DNA from: Ruegeria sp. YS9
Lineage (GTDB): Bacteria > Pseudomonadota > Alphaproteobacteria > Rhodobacterales > Rhodobacteraceae
Assembly: GCF_024628725.1 (NCBI RefSeq)
Contig: NZ_CP102410.1
Coordinates: 496,001-560,000 of the forward strand
Reading direction: 5' to 3'
DNA length: 64,000 nt
A program made the position numbers and the translations under genes. Positions within the stretch are counted from its first letter, which is position 1. Each line of letters begins with the position of its first letter. The notes beneath the pieces were generated by a model. That model made no database searches. It was not told where the DNA came from and worked only from the letters and a program-made list of their open reading frames with translations. Positions 18,343 through 26,468 of this stretch are shown piece by piece.

Positions 18343-19701
18343 TCACTTGGCTGCGTCCCAGGATGCCTGGATTTCACTGGCCACGGTGGCTGCATCTTTT
18401 GCACCCGAAGAGTAGTCGACCATCCCGGTCCAGAAAGTACCTGCCCCAACCGCACCGGGCATCAGGTCGGACCCGTCAAAGCGGAAGGTCGTGGCGTTGG
18501 TCAGAATTTCGCCCTGTCCGCGCTGTGAATCATTCGAGTAGTTATCCGGGTTTGCACCAAGGTGGGGCGTCAGGAAACCATCCTGCGACATCATGATCTC
18601 ATGAGCGAAAGGTGTCTTGAGGAACTCAAGAAAGGCTTCGGCCGCGGGATTTGGGTTGGTGATCGTGAACAATGTCCCGGCCCCAAGCACCGGTGTACCC
18701 AGGTCTTTTTCGGCGTAAGCCGGGAAATAGAAGAAGTCAGCATCCACCCCCAATTCCGTGCCCTCCGGAAAATAGGCGGGAATAAACGAAGCCTGACGAT
18801 GCATCATGCAGGCCGGCGGGCTATCGAAAAGACCTTTGGGGCTGTCACGGAAATCAATTGCCGCCGTGTCGTCTGCATCACCCACCACATAGTCGTCATT
18901 GCGGGTAAAGCTGCCATATTCCTCAATCGCGGCTATGACGCGGGGATCATCGAACTTGATCTCGTTGGAAACCCATTGGTCATAGACTTCTGGCGGTTGC
19001 GTGCGCAGCATAAGATCCTCGACCCAATCCGTTGCGGGCCAACCCGTTGCGCCACCCGAGGCCAGACCAACGCACAAGGGCGTCTCACCGTCTTCGACCA
19101 TCTGATCCATCAGAGCTTTGAACTCTTCCATGGTTTCGGGCACTTCATACCCAAAGTCTTCGAAGTTTTCGGGCACGTACCAAACCAGAGATTTGACGTT
19201 CACATTGAAGAAGAACCCGTAAAAATCGTCAGCCCCTTCCGCGTTCTCAAACGTTCCCAGATCCACCCAGGACTGACCGGCAGCGAAGTTCTCCCTGATC
19301 CAGTCCGCAGTACCTTCGGCCAAAGGTGTCAGATACCCCTGCTTGGCGAGGTTTGCCGCCAGACCGGGCTGCGGGAAAACAGTCAGGTTCGGAGCGGAAC
19401 CTGCGGCTGCATCAATAAGGATTTGCTGCTCCAGAGAGTCCGAGCCCACATAGCTGGAATTCGCACCTGTTGCTTCGTCGAAATAGGCCACGAGGTTCTC
19501 GAAAGACTTGCCCTCGCCGGCCAGCCAGGGGCCGAAAATGGTCAGGCTTTCGCCGGACAGATCATTTGCTTCGGCAAAGGCCTGAAACCCATCCCAGTCA
19601 AAACTGCCCTCGCCGACGGCGTGGATCATCTCACCCTCTGCCTGAACTGATCCGGCCATCAGGGCGAGTGCCGCCGCACCTGCGTAAAGCCCGTGTTTCA
19701 T
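18343..19701 (-). CDS. aglE: Alpha-glucoside periplasmic binding protein
   Basis: A 452-residue family 1 sugar-binding protein with a Sec signal (MKHGLYAGAAALALMAGSVQA). The start is set by a perfect GGAGGAGG Shine-Dalgarno just upstream; the more distal ATG (19725) has none. The mature protein begins EGEMIHAVGEG and contains LTIFGPWLAGEGKSFENLV, as in AglE proteins. It is the first gene of the agl operon and delivers alpha-glucosides to AglFGK. The 220-bp region to the divergent regulator gene carries two matching operators. Confidence 0.9.
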   Translation of the reverse strand: MKHGLYAGAAALALMAGSVQAEGEMIHAVGEGSFDWDGFQAFAEANDLSGESLTIFGPWLAGEGKSFENLVAYFDEATGANSSYVGSDSLEQQILIDAAAGSAPNLTVFPQPGLAANLAKQGYLTPLAEGTADWIRENFAAGQSWVDLGTFENAEGADDFYGFFFNVNVKSLVWYVPENFEDFGYEVPETMEEFKALMDQMVEDGETPLCVGLASGGATGWPATDWVEDLMLRTQPPEVYDQWVSNEIKFDDPRVIAAIEEYGSFTRNDDYVVGDADDTAAIDFRDSPKGLFDSPPACMMHRQASFIPAYFPEGTELGVDADFFYFPAYAEKDLGTPVLGAGTLFTITNPNPAAEAFLEFLKTPFAHEIMMSQDGFLTPHLGANPDNYSNDSQRGQGEILTNATTFRFDGSDLMPGAVGAGTFWTGMVDYSSGAKDAATVASEIQASWDAAK

Positions 19702-19742
19702 CAAATCCTCCTCCCAAGCTTTCATGTATTCAAAGACTCGCT

Positions 19743-19758
19743 TTCAAAGCGCTTTGGA
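19743..19758. promoter_or_regulatory. Candidate AglR operator 1
   Basis: TTCAAAGCGCTTTGGA with a perfect CAAAGCGCTTTG core (19745-19756), 42 bp upstream of aglE. It closely matches the second site at 19899-19914 and is a typical LacI-family palindrome with a central CG step. Confidence 0.75.
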
Positions 19759-19898
19759 TAGCCCGTGTTATCCGCTAACATTGGCACCCTGTCAATGTTT
19801 TGCTTTCCAGAGCCAGAATTATTTATATTTTCTGCTTTCCACGCAAAACAAGTTGACGGATGCTGCATTTGCTCACAAAACAAGAAAGAGCCACTCAA

Positions 19899-19914
19899 TT
19901 GAAGGCGCTTTGAA
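19899..19914. promoter_or_regulatory. Candidate AglR operator 2
   Basis: TTGAAGGCGCTTTGAA, 13 of 16 positions identical to operator 1 (19743-19758). It lies 7 bp before the regulator's start codon, so binding would repress the regulator's own operon. The centres of the two sites are 156 bp apart, which would allow looping. Confidence 0.72.
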
Positions 19915-19921
19915 TCGTAAA

Positions 19922-20953
19922 ATGAACCTGAAGCAGCTCTCGGAAGTTCTGGGCCTTTCGCAAACTACGGTCAGCCGGGCGCTGAACGGGTACCCCGAAG
20001 TGAGCGAGGACACACGTGCGCGCGTTCAAGCCGCGGCGCACAAACACGGGTACCGGCCGAACAGTCGCGCCAAAGGGCTTGCGACCGGACGATCGATGGT
20101 GATCGGCCACGTCATTCCCAGCTCGTCCCAACATGAAATGGTCAACCCGATCTTCGGGGATTTCGTCGCCGGTGCCGCAAAAAAATATGCCGAACATGGC
20201 TATGATATGATGTTCACCAACGCCGACGACACCTCGATTGAGGAAGCGTATCGGAGTCTCTTTCAGCGCGGCGCGGTGGACGGGGTTGTGCTGCAAGGCC
20301 CCAAAGTGAACGAACCACGTATCGAAGTCCTGACCCGTATGGGCGTCCCATTCATCGTGCACGGACGCTCGACCGGCGTCGACGCTCAATATGACTGGAT
20401 CGACGTAAACAACAAAAGTTCGTTCCTGCGCGCCACCCGCTTTCTGATTGACCTTGGCCATCGCCGTATCGCTCTGATCAACGGCCTGGAAGATATGGAC
20501 TTCGCCCAACGTCGCCGCGACGGATATCTTGAGGCGCTTGGGCAGGCCGGGCTGGCGCCCGATGCAAATCTGATGCGCAGCGCTGAAATGACAGAGGTTT
20601 ACGGCCATCACGAAACGCAGAACATGTTGCGCCTGGACACCCCTCCGACTGCGATTCTGTGTTCGTCGATGATATCCGCCATCGGTGTGCGGCGCGCTCT
20701 GTCCGAAAACGGGCTTGAGATGGGTGCGGATGTGTCAGTGATCGCCCATGACGACGACCTGTCCTATTTGAAGAACGGACAGGATGTTCCGATTTTCACC
20801 GCAACGCGCTCGTCCGTCCGGCAGGCGGGTGAAATGGCGGCTGACATGTTGATCCAGCGCATCAAATCTCCGAATGATCCCGTCAAAACGAGGCTGCTGG
20901 AGGCCGAGCTGGTCGTTGGCAGGTCAACCGGCCCTGCGCCCAACAGGTTGTAA
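19922..20953 (+). CDS. aglR: LacI-family regulator of the agl gene cluster
   Basis: A 343-residue repressor. The start MNLKQLSEVLGLSQTTVSRAL places the LacI helix-turn-helix at the N-terminus; the longer reading from 19724 passes through operator sequences. The hinge is near YRPNSRAKGLATGRS, followed by an effector-binding domain (FGDFVAGAAKKYAEHGYDM to VVGRSTG). It is divergent from aglE and 2 bp upstream of the GH1-glucokinase gene, so it probably controls both directions through the two palindromes. This is the position AglR holds in rhizobia. Confidence 0.88.
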   Translation: MNLKQLSEVLGLSQTTVSRALNGYPEVSEDTRARVQAAAHKHGYRPNSRAKGLATGRSMVIGHVIPSSSQHEMVNPIFGDFVAGAAKKYAEHGYDMMFTNADDTSIEEAYRSLFQRGAVDGVVLQGPKVNEPRIEVLTRMGVPFIVHGRSTGVDAQYDWIDVNNKSSFLRATRFLIDLGHRRIALINGLEDMDFAQRRRDGYLEALGQAGLAPDANLMRSAEMTEVYGHHETQNMLRLDTPPTAILCSSMISAIGVRRALSENGLEMGADVSVIAHDDDLSYLKNGQDVPIFTATRSSVRQAGEMAADMLIQRIKSPNDPVKTRLLEAELVVGRSTGPAPNRL

Positions 20954-20955
20954 CC

Positions 20956-23283
20956 ATGAAACACGCACGCGCTGATTTCCCCAAAGATTTCCTCTTTGGT
21001 GTCGCCACCTCTGCGTACCAGATTGAAGGCCACGCACAGGGCGGTGCGGGGCAGACACACTGGGATACCTTTGCGGCGTCACCGGGCAACGTGGTGCGCG
21101 GGGAAAACGGAGACGTGGCCTGTGATCACCTGAACCGGTTCGAGCAGGATTTCGATCTGGTGCGCGAAGCCGGGTTCGACTGTTATCGCTTTTCGACCAG
21201 TTGGGCACGTGTATTGCCGGACGGGCGTGGTCAGGTCAATCAGGCAGGGCTGGATTATTATGATCGGCTGGCTGACGCCCTGCTGGAACGCGGTATCCGC
21301 CCCTGTGTGACGCTTTATCATTGGGAATTGCCGTCAGCGCTTGCGGATCAGGGGGGATGGTGCAATCGCGATATCGCGGATTGGTTCGCGGATTATACCC
21401 AGGTCATTATGGGTCGGATCGGCGACCGGATGTTCAGTGCGGCACCGATCAACGAACCCTGGTGTGTCAGCTGGCTGAGCCATTTTGAAGGCCACCATGC
21501 GCCCGGTCTGCGCGACATCCGCGCCGCGGCCCGGGCGATGCATCACGTTTTGTTGGCCCACGGGCGGGCCATTCAGGCCATGCGCGGTCTTGGCATGAGC
21601 AACCTAGGTGCCGTGTTCAACCTCGAATGGTCCGAGCCAGCAGATGGCAGCGCGGAAGCGCGGCTTGCGGCAGATCGCTACGATGCAATCTACAACCGGT
21701 TTTTCCTGGGCGGGGTTTTCAACAAAGAATATCCCCAAACCGCCTTGGAGGGGTTGGAGCCGCACCTGCCCAAAGGCTGGCAGAACGACTTTGAAACCAT
21801 CGGTACACAGGTCGATTGGTGCGGGTTGAACTATTATACCCGAAAACTGATTGCCCCGGCGGACACCGCCTGGCCCAGCCTGCAAGAGGTTCCCGGACCG
21901 TTGCCCAAAACGCAGATGGGATGGGAAATCGAGCCCTCTGCCCTCACCCGCTTTCTTGTCCGAACAAGGAAAGACTATACGGGCGCGCTGCCAATCTATA
22001 TCACCGAAAACGGAATGGCGAGTGAGGCGCGCGTGCAGGACGATGATCGCATCGATTATCTCGACAGGCACCTTGCGGCCGTGCTGGACGCTTTGGCACA
22101 AGGTGTTCCGGTGAATGGCTATTTTGTCTGGTCGCTGCTGGACAATTACGAATGGGCCTTCGGGTACGAGAAGAGGTTTGGACTGGTGGACGTGGATTTC
22201 GAAACACTTGCGAGAACGCCCAAAGCGTCTTTCATGGCGCTGAAATCCGCCCTGTCCGAGGGTCAGAGCGTCTCTCAGCCGTTAGCGCAACCATTCGGTG
22301 CCGTGCATGAGCATTGGAATCTGGTCGCGGATATCGGGGGCACGAACACACGTCTGGGCGTCGTCACGAATGGCGAATTGGCAGATCTTCGGAAACACCC
22401 GACAGGAACATTGGAAAACCTGCTGGAGGCGCTCCATGATCTCAGGGACGAGATCGGAACCAACCCACAGGCCGTCGTCGCAGCCGGAGCCGGGCCTGTC
22501 AGGGACGGAACGATTCAGCTGACCAACGCGAACCTGGATCTCTCGGAGACAGAGTTGGCAAATGCAACAGGAGCGCAGCGCACCTTTGTGATAAATGATT
22601 TTACCGCCGCGGCATGGTCTGTGGCCGAGGTGACCCGGTCGGATGTTGCCGTCTTGCAGGGTCAGGTAACGCCGCCCGCAGGCACACGATTGGTTGTTGG
22701 CCCTGGAACCGGACTCGGCGTTGGCGCCTTGCTTTATTCCGAAGGCAGGTATCACACGGTTTCCGGCGAAGGCGGGCATGTGGGTCTGTACCCGCGCCAT
22801 CGCGACGAAGTTGATATTTTTGAAGCGGCGCGTCGTATCGCACCGGGCTGTTTCTTTGGGGACAGCCTGGCACTGGAAGCAGAAATGTTCCTGAGCGGAA
22901 CCGGCCTGCCGGTCCTGTATCAGGCGGTTGAATTGGCAGCCGGTCATGCGCGGACACAGGCGCGCTCTGCGAAAGAAATTCTGAACGATGCCCGCAGCGG
23001 CACCGATCTCATCGCCGAAAAAACGGCGCAGATTTTTACCACTCATCTGGGTGCTTTGATGGGTGATCTGGCAGTCACCTTGATGCCGGAGGGAGGCGTT
23101 TTCCTTGTGGGCGGCGTTGCCGAGAAAAACCGCTGGCTTTTCGGTGACACCTTCAAGGATGCGTTCAACGGCGGCGGTCGCTTCAGCGATTTGCGCCGTT
23201 CCCTGAACCTTTACGTGTCTGAACAGGCAGAGTTCGGGATCATCGGCGCAAACAACTTCTGCAAGAACGCGCTGCGACAGTAA
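20956..23283 (+). CDS. Fusion of GH1 beta-glucosidase and glucokinase
   Basis: A 775-residue protein with two complete enzymes. Residues 1-~435 are a GH1 beta-glucosidase: FPKDFLFGVATSAYQIEG, acid/base E167 (INEPW), nucleophile E351 (ITENG), and aglycone region WSLLDNYEWAFGY. Residues ~454-775 are a glucokinase of the bacterial Glk family: DIGGTNTR (459-466), catalytic Asp D548 in VINDFTAAA, phosphate loop VVGPGTGLGVG, and SGEGGHVGL. The ~20-residue linker has no stop; a GTG at codon 450 has no ribosome binding site, so separate synthesis is unlikely. Glucose released by the first domain would be phosphorylated by the second. It lies between aglR and fructokinase. A single-base sequencing error joining two genes cannot be excluded. 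Confidence 0.88.
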   Translation: MKHARADFPKDFLFGVATSAYQIEGHAQGGAGQTHWDTFAASPGNVVRGENGDVACDHLNRFEQDFDLVREAGFDCYRFSTSWARVLPDGRGQVNQAGLDYYDRLADALLERGIRPCVTLYHWELPSALADQGGWCNRDIADWFADYTQVIMGRIGDRMFSAAPINEPWCVSWLSHFEGHHAPGLRDIRAAARAMHHVLLAHGRAIQAMRGLGMSNLGAVFNLEWSEPADGSAEARLAADRYDAIYNRFFLGGVFNKEYPQTALEGLEPHLPKGWQNDFETIGTQVDWCGLNYYTRKLIAPADTAWPSLQEVPGPLPKTQMGWEIEPSALTRFLVRTRKDYTGALPIYITENGMASEARVQDDDRIDYLDRHLAAVLDALAQGVPVNGYFVWSLLDNYEWAFGYEKRFGLVDVDFETLARTPKASFMALKSALSEGQSVSQPLAQPFGAVHEHWNLVADIGGTNTRLGVVTNGELADLRKHPTGTLENLLEALHDLRDEIGTNPQAVVAAGAGPVRDGTIQLTNANLDLSETELANATGAQRTFVINDFTAAAWSVAEVTRSDVAVLQGQVTPPAGTRLVVGPGTGLGVGALLYSEGRYHTVSGEGGHVGLYPRHRDEVDIFEAARRIAPGCFFGDSLALEAEMFLSGTGLPVLYQAVELAAGHARTQARSAKEILNDARSGTDLIAEKTAQIFTTHLGALMGDLAVTLMPEGGVFLVGGVAEKNRWLFGDTFKDAFNGGGRFSDLRRSLNLYVSEQAEFGIIGANNFCKNALRQ

Positions 23284-23323
23284 CCAGCCAAACCGAAATT
23301 TCTATTCCGAGAAGGACCAAGAC

Positions 23324-24250
23324 ATGATCCTGTGCTGTGGTGAAGCGCTGATAGATATGATCTCAGAACCGACCGTGTCGGGTGCACTGGGCTTTGTGCC
23401 ACATACCGGTGGTGCAGTTCTGAACACAGCCGTCGCGATGGGACGTCTGGGTGTTCCGGTTGGGATGCTGACAGGTTTGTCATCGGACATGTTCGGCCAG
23501 CAATTGATCGATGCGCTGAAAGCCAGTCATGTGGACACGACACATGTGATCATCTCGGACCGTCCTACCACGCTTGCCTTTGTGCAGCTCTCGGAAGGGC
23601 ACGCGACTTACAGCTTTGTTGATGAAAACACCGCGGGCCGGATGTTGCTGCCAGAAGACATGCCCGATCAGCTTCCTGCTGTCTCAGCCCTGTATCTCGG
23701 CGGAATCAGCCTTGCCTGTGAACCTTGCGCAGATGCCTATGCCGCCCTTCTGGACCGCCACGGTTCCGACCGGGCGGTGATGCTGGATCCGAATATCCGC
23801 CCGGGTTTCATCAAGGATCAAACCCGGTTCAGAGCGCGTTTGAACCGCATGATCTCACAAGCGGATATCGTCAAGGTTTCAGACGAGGACCTGGACTGGA
23901 TCATTCCGGGCGCTGAATCCGAAGACGCGAAGGCGTCTGTGCTGTTGCAGGCGGGTCCTTCCGTTGTCATCGTCACGCGTGGCAGCGACGGGGCGCACGG
24001 CTATCTGGCGGATGGTTCCGAAGTCTCGGTTCCTGTGAAGCCCGTTGAAGTGGTCGACACGATCGGCGCAGGTGACACGTTCAACGCCGGCGTCCTGACC
24101 GGTCTCAGCCGTGCAGGGCATCTGACCAAATCAGGTCTGCGCGGATTGACGGCTGAAAGCCTGCAAGCAGCCATGGAGCTGGGCGCTGACGTGGCGGCCG
24201 TGACCGTTTCCCGAGCCGGGGCGGAACCCCCCTGGGCGCACGAGCTTTGA
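23324..24250 (+). CDS. Fructokinase (PfkB family)
   Basis: A 308-residue PfkB-family sugar kinase. The N-terminus ILCCGEALIDMI is the usual start of bacterial fructokinases, and the C-terminal signature DTIGAGDTFNAG holds the catalytic Asp. GAAGGA precedes the ATG. Together with alpha-glucosidase it would convert sucrose to glucose plus fructose-6-phosphate. It is 40 bp after the GH1-glucokinase gene, in the same operon. A 2-keto-3-deoxygluconate kinase role is possible for this family but fits the neighbours less well. Confidence 0.82.
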   Translation: MILCCGEALIDMISEPTVSGALGFVPHTGGAVLNTAVAMGRLGVPVGMLTGLSSDMFGQQLIDALKASHVDTTHVIISDRPTTLAFVQLSEGHATYSFVDENTAGRMLLPEDMPDQLPAVSALYLGGISLACEPCADAYAALLDRHGSDRAVMLDPNIRPGFIKDQTRFRARLNRMISQADIVKVSDEDLDWIIPGAESEDAKASVLLQAGPSVVIVTRGSDGAHGYLADGSEVSVPVKPVEVVDTIGAGDTFNAGVLTGLSRAGHLTKSGLRGLTAESLQAAMELGADVAAVTVSRAGAEPPWAHEL

Positions 24251-24263
24251 CCTGCGGGATGGC

Positions 24264-24932
24264 ATGATGAAACGATCCGAAATCAACCGTATCAAGACCC
24301 AGGCACAAGCATTCATTCAGTCCTTCGGTGCCGTGTTGCCACCCTTTGCGGATTGGTCGCCCGAGAAAATGCGCAGCCCTCTGGCGGAAACGATCCGCGG
24401 CCGCGGGCTGGGATGGGACATAACCGATTACGCACAAGGCCGTTTCGACGAACTTGGACTGTTTCTGTTCACTCTGCGCAATGGCGAGGCGAAGGATCTG
24501 AAATCCGGGCGCGGGATGCTCTATGCGGAGAAACTACTGATCTCGAAAGACAATCAGCTTTCTCCGATGCACCGGCATATCGTCAAGGCAGAAGACATCA
24601 TAAACCGGGGCGGCGGCGACCTCGTTCTGGAAATCCATGCCTCGGATCCAAACGGTGGCGTCGACCGCGACAACCCGGTGACGGTCCCAAGCGATGCCTG
24701 CCCTGTAACCTTGCAACCCGGAGAACACTTGCGGCTGAAGCCGGGGCAAAGCGTAACTTTGATGCCCGGCATCTGGCACGCTTTCTGGGCCGAGCGCGGC
24801 GATTGCCTTATTGGCGAGGTATCGACCGTGAATGACGACCGTACGGACAATGTGTTCGAAGAGCCGATCCCACGGTTTTCGAAGGTCGAGGAAGATACCG
24901 ATCCGGATTTTCTTCTTGTATCAGACTATTGA
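24264..24932 (+). CDS. D-lyxose/D-mannose ketol-isomerase (cupin)
   Basis: A 222-residue cupin of the D-lyxose isomerase family. Metal ligands are visible as H103, H105 and E110 (SPMHRHIVKAEDI) and H172 (GIWHAFW). Family members interconvert D-lyxose/D-xylulose and D-mannose/D-fructose. With fructokinase 13 bp upstream, the likely use is mannose to fructose to fructose-6-phosphate, feeding the same pool as sucrose. It is the last gene of the aglR operon. The family call is firm; the physiological sugar is inferred. Confidence 0.82.
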   Translation: MMKRSEINRIKTQAQAFIQSFGAVLPPFADWSPEKMRSPLAETIRGRGLGWDITDYAQGRFDELGLFLFTLRNGEAKDLKSGRGMLYAEKLLISKDNQLSPMHRHIVKAEDIINRGGGDLVLEIHASDPNGGVDRDNPVTVPSDACPVTLQPGEHLRLKPGQSVTLMPGIWHAFWAERGDCLIGEVSTVNDDRTDNVFEEPIPRFSKVEEDTDPDFLLVSDY

Positions 24933-25011
24933 CACCGTTCGGTCCGGGCTGGCGCAGCAGGATCGCTGGCTCAACTGTTGCAATTCCATCCACCACCCTT
25001 TCGCCTGCCGC

Positions 25012-25040
25012 TTGACAAGTCTGGCATAGCCGGACTAGCT
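25012..25040 (+). promoter_or_regulatory. Probable promoter of the cobalamin-controlled operon
   Basis: TTGACA (25012-25017), 17 bp, then CTAGCT (25035-25040). The -35 is consensus and the -10 is weak. The predicted transcript start falls at about the first helix of the riboswitch, which supports the assignment. Confidence 0.45.
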
Positions 25041-25042
25041 GA

Positions 25043-25216
25043 GCGGGATGGTTCCGTAAGGGATGAAAATGGGAACACGGTGCGGCGCTGGAATGTGCCA
25101 AGTCCGTGACTGCCCCCGCAACTGTAAGCGGAGAGCGACGCCACTTCACCACTGACCCGTATGGGTTGGGAAGGTGGGCCGAGCCTTGACCCGCAAGTCA
25201 GGAGACCTGCCATCGC
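25043..25216 (+). ncRNA. Cobalamin (B12) riboswitch
   Basis: Conserved parts appear in order: GGTTCC with GGGAACACGGTG, CCGCAACTGTAAGCGGAGAG, CCACTGACC with GGGAAGGTGG, and GACCCGCAAGTCAGGAGACC. The outer helix P1 pairs GCGGGATGG (from 25043) with CCATCGC (25210-25216). Cobalamin binding should lower expression of the genes behind it. The expression platform includes CGGGG and CCCCG arms just before a GAAGGAGG ribosome binding site (~25247-25254), so translational control of the small reading frame at 25259 is likely. Confidence 0.95.
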
Positions 25217-25258
25217 ATGGTAACCAACCCGGGGCGGGGCGTCCCCGAAGGAGGCTTG

Positions 25259-25342
25259 ATGGCGCGTTTGCGTAATATCTGGGTATGTGCCCTCTGTCTG
25301 CATCTGGCAAACGACGGAGACGGCAATGACCTGCTATTCTGA
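25259..25342 (+). CDS. Possible 27-residue leader peptide
   Basis: ATG at 25259 lies 4 bp behind a near-perfect AAGGAGG and opens a 27-codon frame (MARLRNIWVCALCL...) that ends at TGA 25342, overlapping the DUF1636 start by 17 bp. It is the first good translation start after the riboswitch. Translating it would bring ribosomes onto the DUF1636 start, so it may pass riboswitch control to that gene by coupling. I know of no homologue and cannot show that it is made. Confidence 0.4.
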   Translation: MARLRNIWVCALCLHLANDGDGNDLLF

Positions 25343-25682
25343 TCACTACGTTCTGATCTGTTCAACATGTCAGGGGACGATGCCTGCCGAGGCTGCGCAA
25401 GACGCGCTGGATGCTCAGCTGCCTGACGGTTTTGAAACCCGAATGGTGGCCTGTATGGCAGGTTGTGAACGGGCCATGACCGTCGGATTTCAGGCCGCAG
25501 GCAAAGCGCAGTACCTGTTCGGCGACATTAAGACATCACACGACCTGGATGCCCTGGTCGAATTCGCGACCCAGTTCGGCGACAGCGACGATGGCTGGAC
25601 CAGCGCTTCGGACCGCCCTCCTGCCCTTTTCGCAAAGACCCTGTCGCGAATACCCGCTTTGCCATCCCGAGGGACATCATGA
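25326..25682 (+). CDS. DUF1636 cysteine-rich protein, probable metal or Fe-S binder
   Basis: A 118-residue protein. The start at 25326 (MTCYSDHYVLICSTC) is chosen because GGAGACGG precedes it; an ATG at 25287 lies inside the leader frame. Cys pairs C12/C15 (CSTC) and C43/C47 (CMAGC) are spaced as in thioredoxin-like [2Fe-2S] ferredoxins, and DUF1636 proteins are predicted metal binders. It is the first full-length gene behind the cobalamin riboswitch and overlaps the ATPase gene by 4 bp, so it should act in corrinoid or cobalt uptake, perhaps handling the metal or reducing the corrinoid. The function is unproven. Confidence 0.78.
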   Translation: MTCYSDHYVLICSTCQGTMPAEAAQDALDAQLPDGFETRMVACMAGCERAMTVGFQAAGKAQYLFGDIKTSHDLDALVEFATQFGDSDDGWTSASDRPPALFAKTLSRIPALPSRGTS

Positions 25683-26452
25683 GCTTTCTGGTTGCCGAGG
25701 ATCTGGAGTACTACGCGCTCAATGGTGATATCCTGTTGCAGGATGTATCCTTTCGTCTGGAAGAAGGATCAATTCTGGCAATCGCCGGGCCGAACGGCGC
25801 CGGTAAGACCACTCTATTGAAACTGCTGTGCGGGATTGAACGGATTGCCTTGGGTGATGTTTGGATAGAAGGCCAAAGCCTTCGTACCCTGTCCGCCCGC
25901 CAACGCGCCCGCTCCATTGCTGTGGTCGGACAGCAGGAAATGCCCGACGGACGGATGCGCCTGCAAGACTACGTTGCGCTGGGACAAATCCCGATTCAGG
26001 GCGAACGTTCGGTGGCTCAGCACAAGGCTGATCTTGAACGGGTGCTGACGACGACCGAGCTGTCGCATTTTGCCAACAAGACGATGGGTCAACTGTCGGG
26101 CGGAGAACGTCAGCGCGCACATATCGCGCGCGCGCTGGCCCAGAATCCGTCGTTGCTGTTTCTGGACGAGCCAACCAACCATCTGGACCCCGATGCCAAG
26201 GGGCACATGCTGTCTCTGGTCGCTGATCTGGGGGTAACGGTCGTCATGATCGTCCATGATCTGGTCATGATCCCGGAATTCGCCAGCCATGTGGCGTTGA
26301 TGAAAGCCACGCGTCTGACAGGGTTCGGGCCTGTTGGCGAAGTTCTGACCCCAGACCGGGTGCGTGAGACATTCGGCGTGGATTATCTGTGCTTTCAGCA
26401 CGAAGGCCGCATGATCCCCGCACTGGATATCCGAAAACGGAAACTGTCATAA
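25679..26452 (+). CDS. Cobalamin/corrinoid-type ABC importer ATPase (BtuD/FecE-like)
   Basis: A 257-residue ATPase of the iron-siderophore/B12 family: Walker A GPNGAGKTT, signature LSGGERQR, Walker B LLFLDEPTNHLD, switch IVHD. It overlaps the DUF1636 gene by 4 bp and precedes the binding-protein and permease genes. Riboswitch control points to cobalamin, a precursor or cobalt as the cargo rather than iron-siderophores. Confidence 0.87.
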   Translation: MSFLVAEDLEYYALNGDILLQDVSFRLEEGSILAIAGPNGAGKTTLLKLLCGIERIALGDVWIEGQSLRTLSARQRARSIAVVGQQEMPDGRMRLQDYVALGQIPIQGERSVAQHKADLERVLTTTELSHFANKTMGQLSGGERQRAHIARALAQNPSLLFLDEPTNHLDPDAKGHMLSLVADLGVTVVMIVHDLVMIPEFASHVALMKATRLTGFGPVGEVLTPDRVRETFGVDYLCFQHEGRMIPALDIRKRKLS

Positions 26453-26468
26453 TAACAGGAGCTTACAT

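Noticed and set aside
22303..23283. Separate glucokinase starting at an internal GTG
   Set aside because: The GTG has no Shine-Dalgarno and the frame is continuous from the GH1 domain, so a fusion is the simpler reading; internal initiation is not disproved.
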